From Priapulus caudatus (lineage: Eukaryota > Priapulida > Priapulimorpha > Priapulimorphida > Priapulidae), in the NCBI RefSeq assembly GCF_000485595.1, contig NW_014577569.1, positions 20,697-42,071 of the forward strand: a DNA stretch of 21,375 nt, in the 5' to 3' direction. Below are positions 1 through 10,492 of this stretch, piece by piece. The position numbers and the translations under genes were made by a program. Below the pieces are notes generated by a model that was not told the DNA's origin, made no database searches, and worked only from the letters and a program-made list of their open reading frames with translations. Numbering within the stretch: position 1 is the first letter of the stretch; each line of letters begins with the position of its first letter.

Positions 1-854
1 GAAGCCCTGGGCGCCATGAGGGGGGAACTTCGTCGATGGGGGGCCCTGAAACCGGCCGGCCGGGGGCCCAACGGGGGGGGCGCAGTGTTGTGCTGGTCTT
101 GATGGAATCCGAGAGCAGGGCGACGGACAGGAGTCGAACCCGGAAGTGTGCGCAAGGCTTTTGCGGCTCGAAATTTGAGGATGCTTCATGAGGGGCAGAT
201 GGGCTCACGGCGTCGGGAGCAATCTCGGCGCATTGAGGCTGCCCCTGATGTCTCGTCCGGTACGCGTGCCGCACGGCAAGGGCAAGCGGAAAGAGACGTC
301 TGATGTCATGGGAGAGACGGACTGATGGACGAGGGTCGGAGTTGGGTCTGGGGCATGGCTGTAGGCTGGGCTGAGCCGCCCACCAGGCATGGTAGGTTGC
401 GCGGTAGCAGGGGGGAGAAGTGGATATAGTCTGCTCTGCGACCATGTACGGATGAGTCCGAGGACAACAGTCTCCTAGCTTTGTTGGACAGGTCTGCTGT
501 GCATGTTCGTGGTGGCGGAAGGAGAGCCAGAGGATCGGGCGTCGGCGCAGTAAGATGCATAGGTTGTTGAAGCAGGGAGTCGGTCTCGGGTCTCAGTCGT
601 CAGTACTCGCCTAGCTGCTTCGTTGTCCGGCGGGACAACGCGGGCGATCGGACGGCATATGAGGCGATAGAATGATGTAGGTGAGAAGGGAGACATGTGT
701 GCAGCGATCGCAATGGGAACAGCGCGGGGGTGTGGGTTTTGAGGAGGGACAGGAATGTGCGGAGAGTGACCCGAAGTACAGTTCGCCCTAGTGGGTACAT
801 CCCCTTGCCGCAGGGACGGACGTCCACACATTCGGGAGCGCCACGACCGGGGGG
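1..854. other. G+C-rich unassigned sequence at window edge
   Basis: No gene, transposon or microsatellite is recognisable. Open frames on the minus strand here (for example 475-912 and 306-560) are Pro/Ser/Arg-rich with no recognisable motif. A perfect match to the tRNA B-box consensus lies on the minus strand at 133-143, but no A box or cloverleaf accompanies it. Weak similarity between about 350-450 (reverse complemented) and 14,025-14,080 might mean that the large inverted repeat continues here, but I could not establish this by eye. Confidence 0.5.
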
Positions 855-1660
855 CGAGCGGGGAGGTGGTCCGAGGGGGGGGGGCAAGGATAACGCAGGC
901 CAGCGCGCACACACACGCGCAGCACGACGCGGACGCAAGGCGAGCGGCACAACATCACGACGAGGGGGGCATGAGGGGGGGTGGGGAGGACGGGGGGAGG
1001 CGAGGGAGGCAGAAGCGAGGGCGGGGAGGGCGAGCAGGGGGGAGGCCGGTAGGCAGGGGGCAGGGGGCGATGCGGGGAGAGCGGAGCGAGGCGAAGGGGG
1101 GATCCCGGGAACAGGCGAAGGGCGGGATGAGTTGGAGAGGGAGGAAGGATAGGGGCAGCAGGGGGGGAGCGAAGGGCGAGGGGAGGTAGGGAAGGGGGGG
1201 CGGGGGGAGAGGCAGTGGGGGGGGGGGGGAGGGGGGGGGAGGGGACGGGCGAGGGAGAGGGGGGGGGGAGCGCAGGAGGAGGAGGTGGCAGAAGGGGGGG
1301 GACGGGGGAGGGAGGGAGGGGGCGAGAAGGGGGACGGAACGGGGGGCGGGCGGGGGGAAGAGGGGGGGGGTGGGGCGGAGGGGACAGGGGGGGGGAGGGG
1401 GGAGGGGGCGGGGGGGGATAGGGGAGAGAGGGAGGAGGAGACGAGCGGGAAGGGAGCGAGGGGGAGAACAGAGAGGGAGGAGCGGTCGGGGTGAGGAGAG
1501 GGGTCGGAGGGGGAGGGGGGAGGAGCGACAGGCGAGGGGCGTCCGAGGCGCGGGCGAAAGGGGGGGGGGCACAGTGCGAGCCGCACATGCAGCAAGAGAA
1601 AGGGGCAGGGGGGCAGAGGTCAGGGGGGCGAGCGGAGCGGGGGGGAGGAGGGCATGACAT
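855..1660. repeat. extreme G-rich purine tract
   Basis: About 800 bases composed almost wholly of G with interspersed A and few C or T, containing many runs of 6-10 G. All six frames give low-complexity translations, including Pro/Ser frames of 290-331 codons on the minus strand and Gly/Arg frames on the plus strand, so none is taken as a gene. Many closely spaced G-runs give strong formal G-quadruplex potential on the plus strand. The tract lies at the outer end of the noisier inverted-repeat arm, where surplus G is already conspicuous, so miscalled or low-quality sequence is a serious alternative. Confidence 0.75.
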
Positions 1661-1989
1661 GTAGCCAAAGTCGAGACGGATTCAGGCACAGAGAGAAGTC
1701 GGGGGGGGGGCAGGTACCACGGAGTGTAGAGGCACAGGAAGGCGTGGACAGGAACGGGGCAGAAGACTGACGTCAGAGGTGCGTAGGAGCAAACTGAGAA
1801 CTGACGGTAGTAAAAGAGTTGAACGACCAAGAAAGCCAGGAGTATTACGACTGACCATCGTTATAGATCGAGCGTAGGCATTGAGCAATGAGAAAAAATA
1901 TGGAGGCGGGGCACCGGCGAGCCACCACGTTGCGCACCGATTCAGTGGGCAGGAATGGCTGGACAATAAAATAACGCATCAGGAGGCGA

Positions 1990-2335
1990 TAAGATGATCC
2001 AAGGTTAAGGGTGGGTACAGGATGAGGTAGGGGAAGGAGGGAGGGCGGAGTCCGGGGAAGGCAGAGGGAGAGGCGAGCGAGGAGCGCGGAGGAGGGCGGG
2101 GGATGATACCCCGGTAGAGGAATGGGGGGAGCGAAGATGGGTAAGAGGTAGGGAGGAGCAGAAGAAAGAAAGCGAAAATCAAGAGAGCAATACATCGAGG
2201 CAGATAGGAGGGGTGCGAGAGATGGAGGAAGGAGAAGTGGAGAGAACAGAGTAAGGACGGAAAGAGAGAGAAAGAGAGAGACGCGGGGGACAGAGAGATC
2301 AGAGGGGGGGAGAGAGATAGAGGGGGTGGAGGACT
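1990..2335. repeat. purine-rich (GA/GGA) tract in left arm
   Basis: An irregular G/A-rich stretch with short GAGA runs, poor in T and C. It is the reverse-strand counterpart of the CT-rich stretch at about 12,890-13,120 in the right arm. The Ser/Leu/Pro-rich minus-strand frames here (1,979-2,464 and 1,845-2,195) are translations of the pyrimidine strand. Confidence 0.7.
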
Positions 2336-4003
2336 GGTCGGGAAAGGCTGCTGGGCCCGATAACTGCTGGACGGGGCATTAGCGTGAGCGGCGCTGTAAC
2401 AAAAACCGAGTGAGGAGGAAGCCTTCGTCGACTGGCCGAAGACAAAGCGGGAGAGGGCGAACATTAGGGTTGTTGGAGCCGCGGAACCGCACGTTTCGAT
2501 TCGCGACAGTGGTCAGAAGGGCAGCGACGCTGCATATATTAACTCACACATCGTTCAGGCCAGGCCGTCGTTTATCACCATGCGCTTCGCAATGCGTGCA
2601 TGCGTCGCAATGTTTATGTATGATCATCATGAATGTATTACGATTATAGATTATACAGAGATTTCTGAAGTAGTTAATAGAGGCAAGAGGCGTATAAATT
2701 GGAGATGTAGGGTTAAGTATAGGGGCGATACCTGTAATGAAGAATAGCGCTTCTTGGGATAATTAGCGTAGAGAGCGACTGGCCATGAATGAGAGATGTG
2801 TATGGATAATGTTGCTTATAGGGCTTGTAAGTTAACCATTAGGGGGGGCGGGAGGGGTGGAAACGGTGATCAAAGATAGGTGGCATGACATTGGAGCCTG
2901 GTAAGAAGACGAGAGCTGATTTGTTGCGTCGTGAAGTTGGCATCCGTAGGTTCACCTATTTACTCAGGCACGGAGGAGGGGGGGGGATGGGGCGGGGGGA
3001 CGCGAGCAGGTGGGGCAGAGATATAGTTTGAACCTCACTTGGGCGTGTGTGACTACTGGGCTGAGCGGGTAAACCTGATGAGATTGGCGCTAGAGAGAGG
3101 AAAGTGGAAAGGGAGCGATATATGTAGCGCGTGGTCTGACGGAAGGCCTCGTCAGAGGGCGTGAGCAGCGGGAGAGAGGTGAGGGAAGGGAGGACGGCCC
3201 GGCGCGGGCAGGTGCAGAGGTGGCTGCATGCGGCCCGGAGTATAGAGTAGTTCAAGAGGAGCGGTGCTGGGATGCAAGAAAGGCTGAAGCAGGACTAGAA
3301 CAAACCGAGCTAAGGACGAAACGAAAGAGGCGGATCGGAACAACGACTGGGGGAGGATCTGATTTAGGGTAAAATAAAGAACTAACACTAGGAGAAATAA
3401 TCCTTAAATATTTGAGCTCAAATAGGAAGGGCATGAACAAAAGGGAGGATCAGAGTTTATGTGATAGCGTTGCTGATTATATCTACGTAATGTAGAGGTC
3501 GCGTGTCAATAGAGAGCAAGTGGTGCTAAGAAAAAAACTGATTTTATGGGCACTGCAGTGTAAGAGTAAGTCAGGGACGATAGGATCAGACAATAGTCGG
3601 CTATCTAGGCGAATGCGCTTCTAGTTGTAAAAGTCTGATCCTGTAGTATCGTAAGACTGCTGTCTAGGAGGTGACGCAAAGCGGCATCCAATCGTAGTGC
3701 GGGCTAGAAGCGCGAGGTAGATCGTACGCTACGCAGGCGCGGAGGGGCGAAGGTAAATATGAGAAAGGTCAAACAGAGGCGGCGTTAGCTGATTCGACTC
3801 TAAGCTAGACTAATTGGGTAGGGCGCGGGGTGGTTGAGTGTGAGCCAGCGGGAGGGGGAGCGTCGGGTGTGGTAAAGCCGGGGGTGGCTTGCGGTAGTTT
3901 TCTGTGACTGAGCGGGTTCAGTCGAGGGTATGCGATGTGGCGGGCGGGGAGATTAGGGGGCCTATCTGGTGGAGGTTGCGGCCGAGCACTAGTGCTGCAG
4001 GCA

Positions 4004-4022
4004 GGGGGGGGGGGGGGGGGGG
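4004..4022 (+). repeat. G19 homopolymer
   Basis: Nineteen consecutive G followed by a further G-rich stretch to about 4,034. A perfect 10-bp palindrome (GCACTAGTGC) lies just upstream at 3,986-3,995. The corresponding part of the right arm (about 11,570-11,670) has no comparable run, so the homopolymer is suspect as sequence. Confidence 0.85.
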
Positions 4023-4872
4023 CGGGAGGGGGGGAGACCGGTACACGTATCTGAGATCTGAGGCAACTAGCGTTGGGCATGAGGGGGTGGCCCGGAGGAG
4101 AGGGGGGGACGCGTAGAACAGGGGACAAATCAGGCCCGTGGCCTTAGGACGCGAAATTTGTATCAGAACTGAGAGTTCCTCTGTTGAAGTCTGCGCAGCG
4201 CCGTGGCGCTGCGGGTTTGTGGCGACCTACCGGGTGCAGACGAGGGTCAGGTGTGAGCACGCAGAACGCGGACGTGGGTCAACAAGGAGTGGTGAGAAGG
4301 CATGCACGAATGCGGCCATAGCCGTATTGCAGGGCTGGTACGGGATAGCGATCGGGCACAACACGTGTGCTACACGGGTGGAAGGGGAATGGGCCGGAGG
4401 GGCCATATCTCATTCCTCCGAAGCGGAGTTGAGAGCGGCGTGAGAGTTCACGCCGGCAGTGCCGGCTAGCTAAAGTTCCGCGTTCCTGCTGGCTATAGGC
4501 TGACCGCGGTAGGGCGAGGGCGGGTAATCGTGGAGGGCTAAGAAGACGCCGCGAGGGCGGGGAAAGTGGATTAGAATCGACAGAGCGACAAGAGAGCGTC
4601 AGAGAAGCTCTATCGCGGTAAAAGAGTTACGAGCGTCGGACTGGGAGGCAGCGAGGGGGCGGGGGCGGGCGCGAAGTGTGAAGTAGGTGTGAACCTGTAA
4701 AGGGGTGAATTTAAGATGCCGAATGAAATGTAAGCCTTCAATGGGGCCGAGTCGTAAGAATGAATCCGAGGGTCTCAATCGCTATGGGCCCAGGGAGCCA
4801 AGTCTGGGCTCTGAAGAATACGCAATGTGGCCGTCGTGTGCGATTAATGTATGATTAAATTAGATAAAGAGG

Positions 4873-4893
4873 AATATATAATATATATATAGT
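4873..4893. repeat. short TA-rich tract
   Basis: Imperfect TA repeat inside the left arm, matching the TA tract at 11,070-11,106 in the right arm. It serves as one of the order-preserving landmarks of the inverted repeat. Confidence 0.75.
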
Positions 4894-5584
4894 ATGAGGT
4901 AGGGGAGAAATATCGGGAGTTAGATCTATACGGCCCGTATTTCTTTTGGATATTGAATAAATCGGTCATCGCGAGCAGAATCATCTCGTATATTTAAAGC
5001 CAGTCCCAGTCGAGGGGAAGCGAGAGCAATCGGAAATAGAAATTCTTGAGCGTGTCTTCCCGCGGGAGACAGGGAGATTCTTGTTTCTTGTTGTGGTTGG
5101 CGGTTTTCTGCGATCGTTCTATGAGCGCGGAGGCAGGGGGGTCGGGGTTTACTCAACGAGAACGAGAAACGAAATGAAATCATGTCACAGGGATCGGGTG
5201 TCGTTGCGGTCGTCCTGGCAGAGCGCGCCATCTAATGAGCGTGAGCTGGCACAGAACAATAAGCACAGCAGCAAACGGACGCCCGATTGCGCTACTGCTC
5301 AGAGATTGAGGGCGCAAGAGAGGCAGGGGGGAGTAGGCGACAGACCGCCGGGAGAGGGCGCCCGGGGGCGGGCGGAGGCCGGCGAAGAGCGGGAAGATAG
5401 AGCCTCCGACGCCTGCACTTGCCATTAATCTGCAGAACTATGGGCTGTCGCGATCAGTGGGTGGCTGTATCGCTCATAATGCGCGCAGCGGTGCGTACTC
5501 TCTGTTCTCCTTAGGTGATATAGGCTAGCTGTATAATTTCTGCTTCTTTTCTCGCTGCGCCAAGAGTTCTCTCTTACACAGCAC

Positions 5585-5950
5585 AGGTTGGCACCCACAG
5601 TCCACATTCTCTGTCGCTTCTCTCGCTCGCTTGTCTCTCATTCTCGTTTGCCTCTCTCGTTTCTCTCCCTCTCCTCTGCTCCCATCCGTGGCTCTCATGT
5701 AGTGTGTTCTCTCTCATCCGTCTCTCTCTCTACGAGCTCTCCAGCTCATCGCTATCGTGCGTGTTTGTGGTGTGTGTGGTGTGTGTGTGTGTGTGTGTTG
5801 TGTCGTGTAGTGTGTGTGCCGTGTGATGCGTGTGAGTTGTGGGGGGGGGTGTGTGCCTGTGGTGTGTAGTGTGGGCGTGTCGTGGGTAGTGTGTGTGGTG
5901 TGTGTTGTGTGGTGTGTGGTAGCAGTACCGTACGTGTTGCTAGCGTGTGG
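5585..5950. repeat. CT-rich then GT-rich low-complexity tract
   Basis: CT-rich sequence (about 5,600-5,745) passes into GT-rich sequence (about 5,760-5,945) with frequent one-base slips. In the right arm the order is mirrored: a CA tract at 10,150-10,215, the N gap, then a GA tract at 10,495-10,560. This part of the left arm therefore appears to span the gapped interval and suggests that the missing sequence is mostly CA/GT repeat. Confidence 0.7.
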
Positions 5951-7570
5951 TATGTGGCGTGTACAGTAGATGTTTACGTGCATGGGCCGCGTGTTCTATA
6001 TCTGCCCTTCTCTCTGGTCTCCCTCGCGTCTAAGTCTGCATGTTCGTCTCTCTGCGTTCTCTCGTGCTCACGTCGGGGTCGGCGGGGACGCCGGCGGGTT
6101 CTCATCGTCGTCCAGTCTCTCGGGTCTCTCTTTCCTCGGCCTCTCCGTCTCTGCTCTACATTTCCGTCTGCTCGGTTCGGTCTCGTTCGTACGTGGCTGG
6201 CTCGTCGGTCTACGGTTACGCGCGTGTGGCATTCGTCTGCTTGGTGGGGTTAGGGCCACCGGGAACGGGGGGGGGTGCGGAGCGAGATAAATGTCAGGTA
6301 CTGGTCGCCGATGCGGTGATACTATGGGCAAGCGATGATAACTGCACAGGTCAGGAATGCGGGGCGTGGCATGCCCTGTACTCTCCTCGTAGCGTGCCTC
6401 TTATTCGCCCAGTAAGGAATGGGTAGCGGTAGAGGAGCTGGAGAATAGGACGACGGGACAGTTATCGGACGCGGGTCGGCGCGCTGCAAGTTGGAGTTTA
6501 CTACGTGCATGAGTTCGGGCGGGTAGGTCAAGGCGTAGATTGGCTCGTCGGGGGCGTGGAGGCGAAGATGGGCGGCCGAGCACAAGCGATAGTCGGGGAC
6601 GCGGAGAACTAACGCGGGGCGTCGGTTTTTTTTGAGTGCTGAGCTATATGGATCTGGGCTTCTCAACCTATGTGACGCTGGGCGAGCAGTGGGGCAATAG
6701 CGCTCGACTCGTCTTAGTCGCGTACTGTTTCTTCGGGGGGGACATGGGGATCGGGCAGGCGCCTCGGGCTTTCGGAAGCGGGCATGCGCCGGTCATGCTG
6801 TGGCGGGGTGGCCGTGCAGAGTGATGCAGGAAGGATGCTGTGGGGCGTCCCGGTCTCTGCATCCTACCGTCCGTCTTCATCATTCGTGTCCTGCGTGTGT
6901 GGGGCTGTTCTCTCTCGTATCTCTCCTTACTTTCGGGACGCAGGCTCTTCCCCCTCTCACATATTGTGCTGGAGGTGACTCTCGTCGGCGTCTTCCTCGC
7001 GCATCGTCTCTAGACCTCCTCGGCCGTACCTTGGATGCTCAGTGTCGAGTGATCGGGGAGGCTGGTACGAGGGGCGGGTCCGGTGCGGCGGTTGTCAGCG
7101 AGGTGGCTCTCCGACGCCGGCGGCGGCGCGGGTCCAGGGGGGGGCGGACCAGCACGTGGCGGAGGGCGGGCGCGGGAGGGGAGCGCGGGGTGGAGAGGGG
7201 GCGGGGTGCACGTGGGGGCCCTCTCCCGGCTTCTTCTACTCTGTCTGTCTCCTCTCTCGCATGTGCGATGTCGGGCCCCACGCTGCTCTACCTGTCGAAT
7301 TATGGCATTCAGGCTCATGCAATAACTCGGTGCGCACTCAGAGTATAAGACAGATAGTACGAGAACATAAACCATTCTTCGGTTTAGATGTGGTTCTTGG
7401 TTAGTAGTTTTGTGGCGATCTCGTGCTTGTCTCTTCGTCCAATAAACGTGCGAATCGCTCTGTCGCCGTAAGTATTGGTTCACTCATCGTGCAATCGTAA
7501 ACCAAATGTAACACGGCGTTCGAGTGACAGGCGAAAGCGCGTTACATACTCAATGTACGTGAAACATAAT

Positions 7571-7599
7571 ACACGCACGCACGCACGCACGCACACACA
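7571..7599. repeat. (ACGC)n / (AC)n microsatellite
   Basis: About seven ACGC-type units ending in AC repeats. It corresponds to the CG and TG tracts at 9,115-9,200 on the other arm and marks the inner limit of recognisable pairing on the left side. Confidence 0.85.
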
Positions 7600-7769
7600 T
7601 CGGTACATAGTGCATAACATGGCGTACGTGTGAAGCGACCGGTGGGTGGGCAAGCATGAACTGCTGAAGCGGGAGCACAAGGCATCTTCCTCGGGTTCTC
7701 AGGCCAGCAGATAGTGTGCGTGCGTGAAGACCATTAGAAGTGGTTGTTTTGTTGGCTACCTCAAACCCT

Positions 7770-7798
7770 CAAAACCCCGTGAGTGCGCGAGGGTTTTG
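7770..7798. repeat. hairpin with 8-bp stem
   Basis: CAAAACCC (7,770-7,777) pairs perfectly with GGGTTTTG (7,791-7,798) across a 13-base loop. A near-copy of the left stem sits immediately upstream, giving an alternative pairing register. No run of T follows directly, and an intrinsic terminator would not be expected in this eukaryotic context. Confidence 0.7.
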
Positions 7799-8602
7799 TG
7801 TTTAATTTCTGATGCGGGGGCGCTTGCACGGGCCCCACACCGACACGCAAGGACGTACATAGCACGCACGCACAACGTCAACGCACCGGCGACACAATGT
7901 GTTTGGCGCTTAGGCGATGTGTAGAGAGATCTAACTCGACAATGCCTTATACATCCGTAAGGCCCGAGCCGTCGCTGATTTATATCAGGGTAAAGCCTTG
8001 GAGAAACCCAAAGTAAAAGGGTCATATCAGCGAATCCGCAGTTGCAGAAGTGCCTAGCGCCCGCCAACACCATTACAGATGTCAAAGTCGATGGTTTAAG
8101 CACACGCCATCAACAGATGCGTGTTAGCTGTCTCCGGTCGCACAACGCAACAACAGATTTAGCGGGATCAGCAGCGTGAGGCGCGCATGTAGTGCGGCGC
8201 TGAGTTTACGGTAACGCGAGATATAAGTGTTCGTTCCGTAAGGGTCAGTGTGCGGTGGCCAAGCGATTGAAGTAATTGAAGTGACAAAATGAACTGATCG
8301 CGCCGCAGCGCAAGCACGGCACAGCGCAGCGTACACAGTCCACTGCAAATTGTCAACACAGCGAACCTCGACGCCACTCCATGATGGCCGCCGTAAACAG
8401 ACAGCTGAGCCATCTGTAATGATTAGAGAGACAAAATACCCGCACACAGACGGCGGCGTGCGCCGGGGGGCACGTGAAGTGGGGAATCCACGCGAGCCAG
8501 AGTTAAACCGTCTAAGGAATGCGTGGGGAGCGCGGATAGCTGCGGCCTCGAATATATATCGTGCTTTCCTTTGTCGTAGTCGATTGAGGTAATTTTAGGT
8601 AC

Positions 8603-8656
8603 ATTATATATATATTATATATATAGGTAAGGTATAGGTGATATATATAATATATA
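8603..8656. repeat. paired TA tracts
   Basis: Two imperfect TA runs (8,603-8,625 and 8,640-8,656) separated by a short G-containing segment. The tracts can pair with themselves or each other. No gene lies nearby to suggest a regulatory role. Confidence 0.75.
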
Positions 8657-9003
8657 CGGCTAACCTAACTGATGGAAGTTACTGGTGTGACCACTCTCAC
8701 AACGCAGCCATTGTGGTGAGAGACGCCCGGTGGGTCGCTTGGTTATCTGGTGACCGCTGAATTGGCGGACCGCGTTTAAAGGCTTCAGGGGCAGCGGGTC
8801 GCAAGCGGACTAGCATGTAGTTGTCGTTCCGCAGTGGAGCGCGCCGCGGTCGCACACCCATGCCCCGCCGCGCTGATGCAATGTGTCACATTCGATTCCT
8901 CGCCCCCGGCATTCCAGCTATCAATTGCTATTGGTCATCCCACACAGCAAAGAAGTGGTGCGAGACGGACGTGTGATACGTCGATACTAGTTCACAATAG
9001 GTT

Positions 9004-9107
9004 ATATATAAATCAATATATATATATAATATTATAGTAGGGTAGTATATATTAGTAGTCGAGTATAACATTACATACTTATTTATATATATATATATAT
9101 ATATATA
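9004..9107. repeat. TA-rich tract ending in (TA)n
   Basis: Imperfect TA repeats, with a pure (TA)n run at about 9,084-9,107. The other arm has no counterpart at the equivalent place, so this tract marks a point where the two arms stop matching. Confidence 0.8.
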
Positions 9108-9113
9108 GCATTC

Positions 9114-9114
<1 letters not shown>

Positions 9115-9166
<52 letters not shown>

Positions 9167-9200
9167 CGCGTGAGTGTGCTTGCGCGCGCGCGCGCGCGTG
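9115..9200. repeat. (TG)n followed by (CG)n microsatellite
   Basis: A pure TG run to about 9,162, a short TGCG/TGAG transition, then a CG run at 9,182-9,198. Alternating purine-pyrimidine sequence of this kind has high formal Z-DNA potential. The Cys-Val repeat frame here is only a translation of the microsatellite. Confidence 0.95.
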
Positions 9201-9467
9201 CGTGTATATGTTTCACGTACATGAGTATGTAACGCGCTTCTGTGTCACTCGAACCGCGTGTTACATTTGTTTACGATTGCCACGAAAGTGTAACCAATAC
9301 TTACGGCGAAAGAGCATTCGCACGTTTATGACCGAGAGCACCGAATCCCACAAACTACTAACCAAGACCACATCTAAACCGAAATGGTTTATGTTCTCGT
9401 GATATGTCTATACTCTTGAGTGCGCACCGAGTTATGATGATGTAATGCCATAAGGACAGGTAGAGAG

Positions 9468-9629
9468 CGGGGCGAGCGAGCGAGAGAGAGAGACAGACAG
9501 AGAGAAGAAGCGGGAGAGAGATCAAGGAAGAAGGAGGTTAGAGAGAGCGCGAAGAAGAGCGAGAGATAGCAACATAGTGAGAAAGAGCCTGCGTAAAAGT
9601 AAGAGAGATAGAGAGTGACAGACACACAG

Positions 9630-9673
<44 letters not shown>

Positions 9674-9692
9674 GGCGAGAGAAGAGAGAGAA
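9468..9692. repeat. GA microsatellite with GACA interruptions
   Basis: GA-rich tract whose purest run is 9,633-9,672, with GACA-type and GCGA interruptions. The Ser/Leu-repeat frames on the minus strand are its translation. Confidence 0.9.
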
Positions 9693-9951
9693 AGAGTCGA
9701 GGTATTGCGGTACATAGTTGAGAAGCAGACCATATAGCTAGATGCAAACCAGGTTAGTTGGTCTCTCTATTTGCGTCTGTCCAGCGAAGCCAATTGTTGA
9801 CTACGGCGTAGAGTAGTAAACTATAGGGACGGGACGTCGGTTATTTCCCAGCTCTACTACCCATTATCTGGCGATAAGAGCCGTACAGAGAAGTAAGGAT
9901 GCGATAAATATAGTTATCATGATCATAATATCACGACGGACATACAATTAT

Positions 9952-9990
9952 CTGGAGGTGGCAAACAAGCAGACAATGCAAAGCGAGTAT

Positions 9991-10013
<23 letters not shown>
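9952..10013 (+). repeat. direct repeat, copy left of the gap
   Basis: A 39-base non-repetitive sequence (9,952-9,990, beginning CTGGAGGTGGCAAAC) runs into a GA tract. The same 62 bases occur at 10,457-10,518, starting exactly at the right edge of the N gap. See the gap entry for interpretation. Confidence 0.95.
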
Positions 10014-10049
<36 letters not shown>

Positions 10050-10058
10050 GGGAGGGAG
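9991..10058. repeat. GA microsatellite
   Basis: Nearly pure GA repeat with two AAAG interruptions, attached to the left copy of the gap-flanking direct repeat. It aligns in mirror image with the CT-rich stretch beginning about 6,008 in the left arm. Confidence 0.9.
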
Positions 10059-10149
10059 ACAGAGAGAAGGGGCAGATATAAACACGCGCCCATGCATGTA
10101 AACATCTACGTACACGCACATACCCACACGCTAGAACACGTACGCGTAC

Positions 10150-10151
10150 AT

Positions 10152-10215
<64 letters not shown>
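10150..10215. repeat. (CA)n microsatellite truncated by the gap
   Basis: Pure CA repeat that runs directly into the N block. The assembler stopped inside a dinucleotide repeat, so the true tract length is unknown. Confidence 0.95.
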
Positions 10216-10456
10216 NNNNNNNNNNNNNNNNNNNNNNNNNNNNNNNNNNNNNNNNNNNNNNNNNNNNNNNNNNNNNNNNNNNNNNNNNNNNNNNNNNNNN
10301 NNNNNNNNNNNNNNNNNNNNNNNNNNNNNNNNNNNNNNNNNNNNNNNNNNNNNNNNNNNNNNNNNNNNNNNNNNNNNNNNNNNNNNNNNNNNNNNNNNNN
10401 NNNNNNNNNNNNNNNNNNNNNNNNNNNNNNNNNNNNNNNNNNNNNNNNNNNNNNNN
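10216..10456. other. assembly gap (241 N)
   Basis: Scaffold gap entered from a CA microsatellite. The first bases after it repeat sequence found 505 bases upstream. Either a tandem duplication carries GA and CA tracts in each copy, or two overlapping contig ends were joined without merging. Translations with X residues through this interval have no meaning. The mirror part of the left arm (about 5,745-5,945) is GT-rich, which suggests CA repeat in the gap. Confidence 0.98.
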
Positions 10457-10492
10457 CTGGAGGTGGCAAACAAGCAGACAATGCAAAGCGAG

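Larger units (their letters stand above)
1690..7600 (+). repeat. left arm of large inverted repeat
   Basis: Read as its reverse complement, this interval runs colinearly with 9,110-13,350. Anchors (left with right): 7,322-7,339 with 9,418-9,435 (18 nt identical); 7,366-7,391 with 9,371-9,393; 5,968-6,007 with 10,072-10,109; 5,422-5,442 with 10,705-10,725 (21 nt identical); 4,902-4,934 with 11,039-11,070; 3,361-3,425 with 12,143-12,215; 2,493-2,510 with 12,774-12,791 (18 nt identical); 1,797-1,813 with 13,277-13,293 (17 nt identical). Differences are mainly extra single bases in this arm, often G on the plus strand, making it ~1.4 times longer than its partner. Best read as a second, noisier copy of the same sequence on the other strand. 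No gene is visible in it. Confidence 0.9.
7600..9003. other. unpaired spacer between the arms, no gene recognised
   Basis: This mixed-composition stretch does not visibly pair with either flank. It contains a few small hairpins: 7,770-7,798 (CAAAACCC against GGGTTTTG), 7,972-8,033 (TCGCTGAT against ATCAGCGA plus a bulged ATAT), 8,694-8,722 (CTCTCAC against GTGAGAG), and a 13-bp dyad at 8,880-8,892. TA-rich islands lie at 8,603-8,625 and 8,640-8,656. Open frames are all shorter than 120 codons and I recognise no domain in any of them. Confidence 0.6.

Noticed and set aside
600-1830. Long Pro/Ser/Leu-rich open frames on the minus strand (290-331 codons) and Gly/Arg frames on the plus strand
   Set aside because: All frames over the G tract stay open because it lacks T and A-containing stops. 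The products are low-complexity and mutually overlapping, with no domain.
7770-7798. Intrinsic transcription terminator
   Set aside because: The stem-loop has no T-run and no gene upstream, and the sequence is eukaryotic.
8654-8672. Telomere-like repeat (TAACCTAAC)
   Set aside because: Fewer than two units of the insect TTAGG type. No array.
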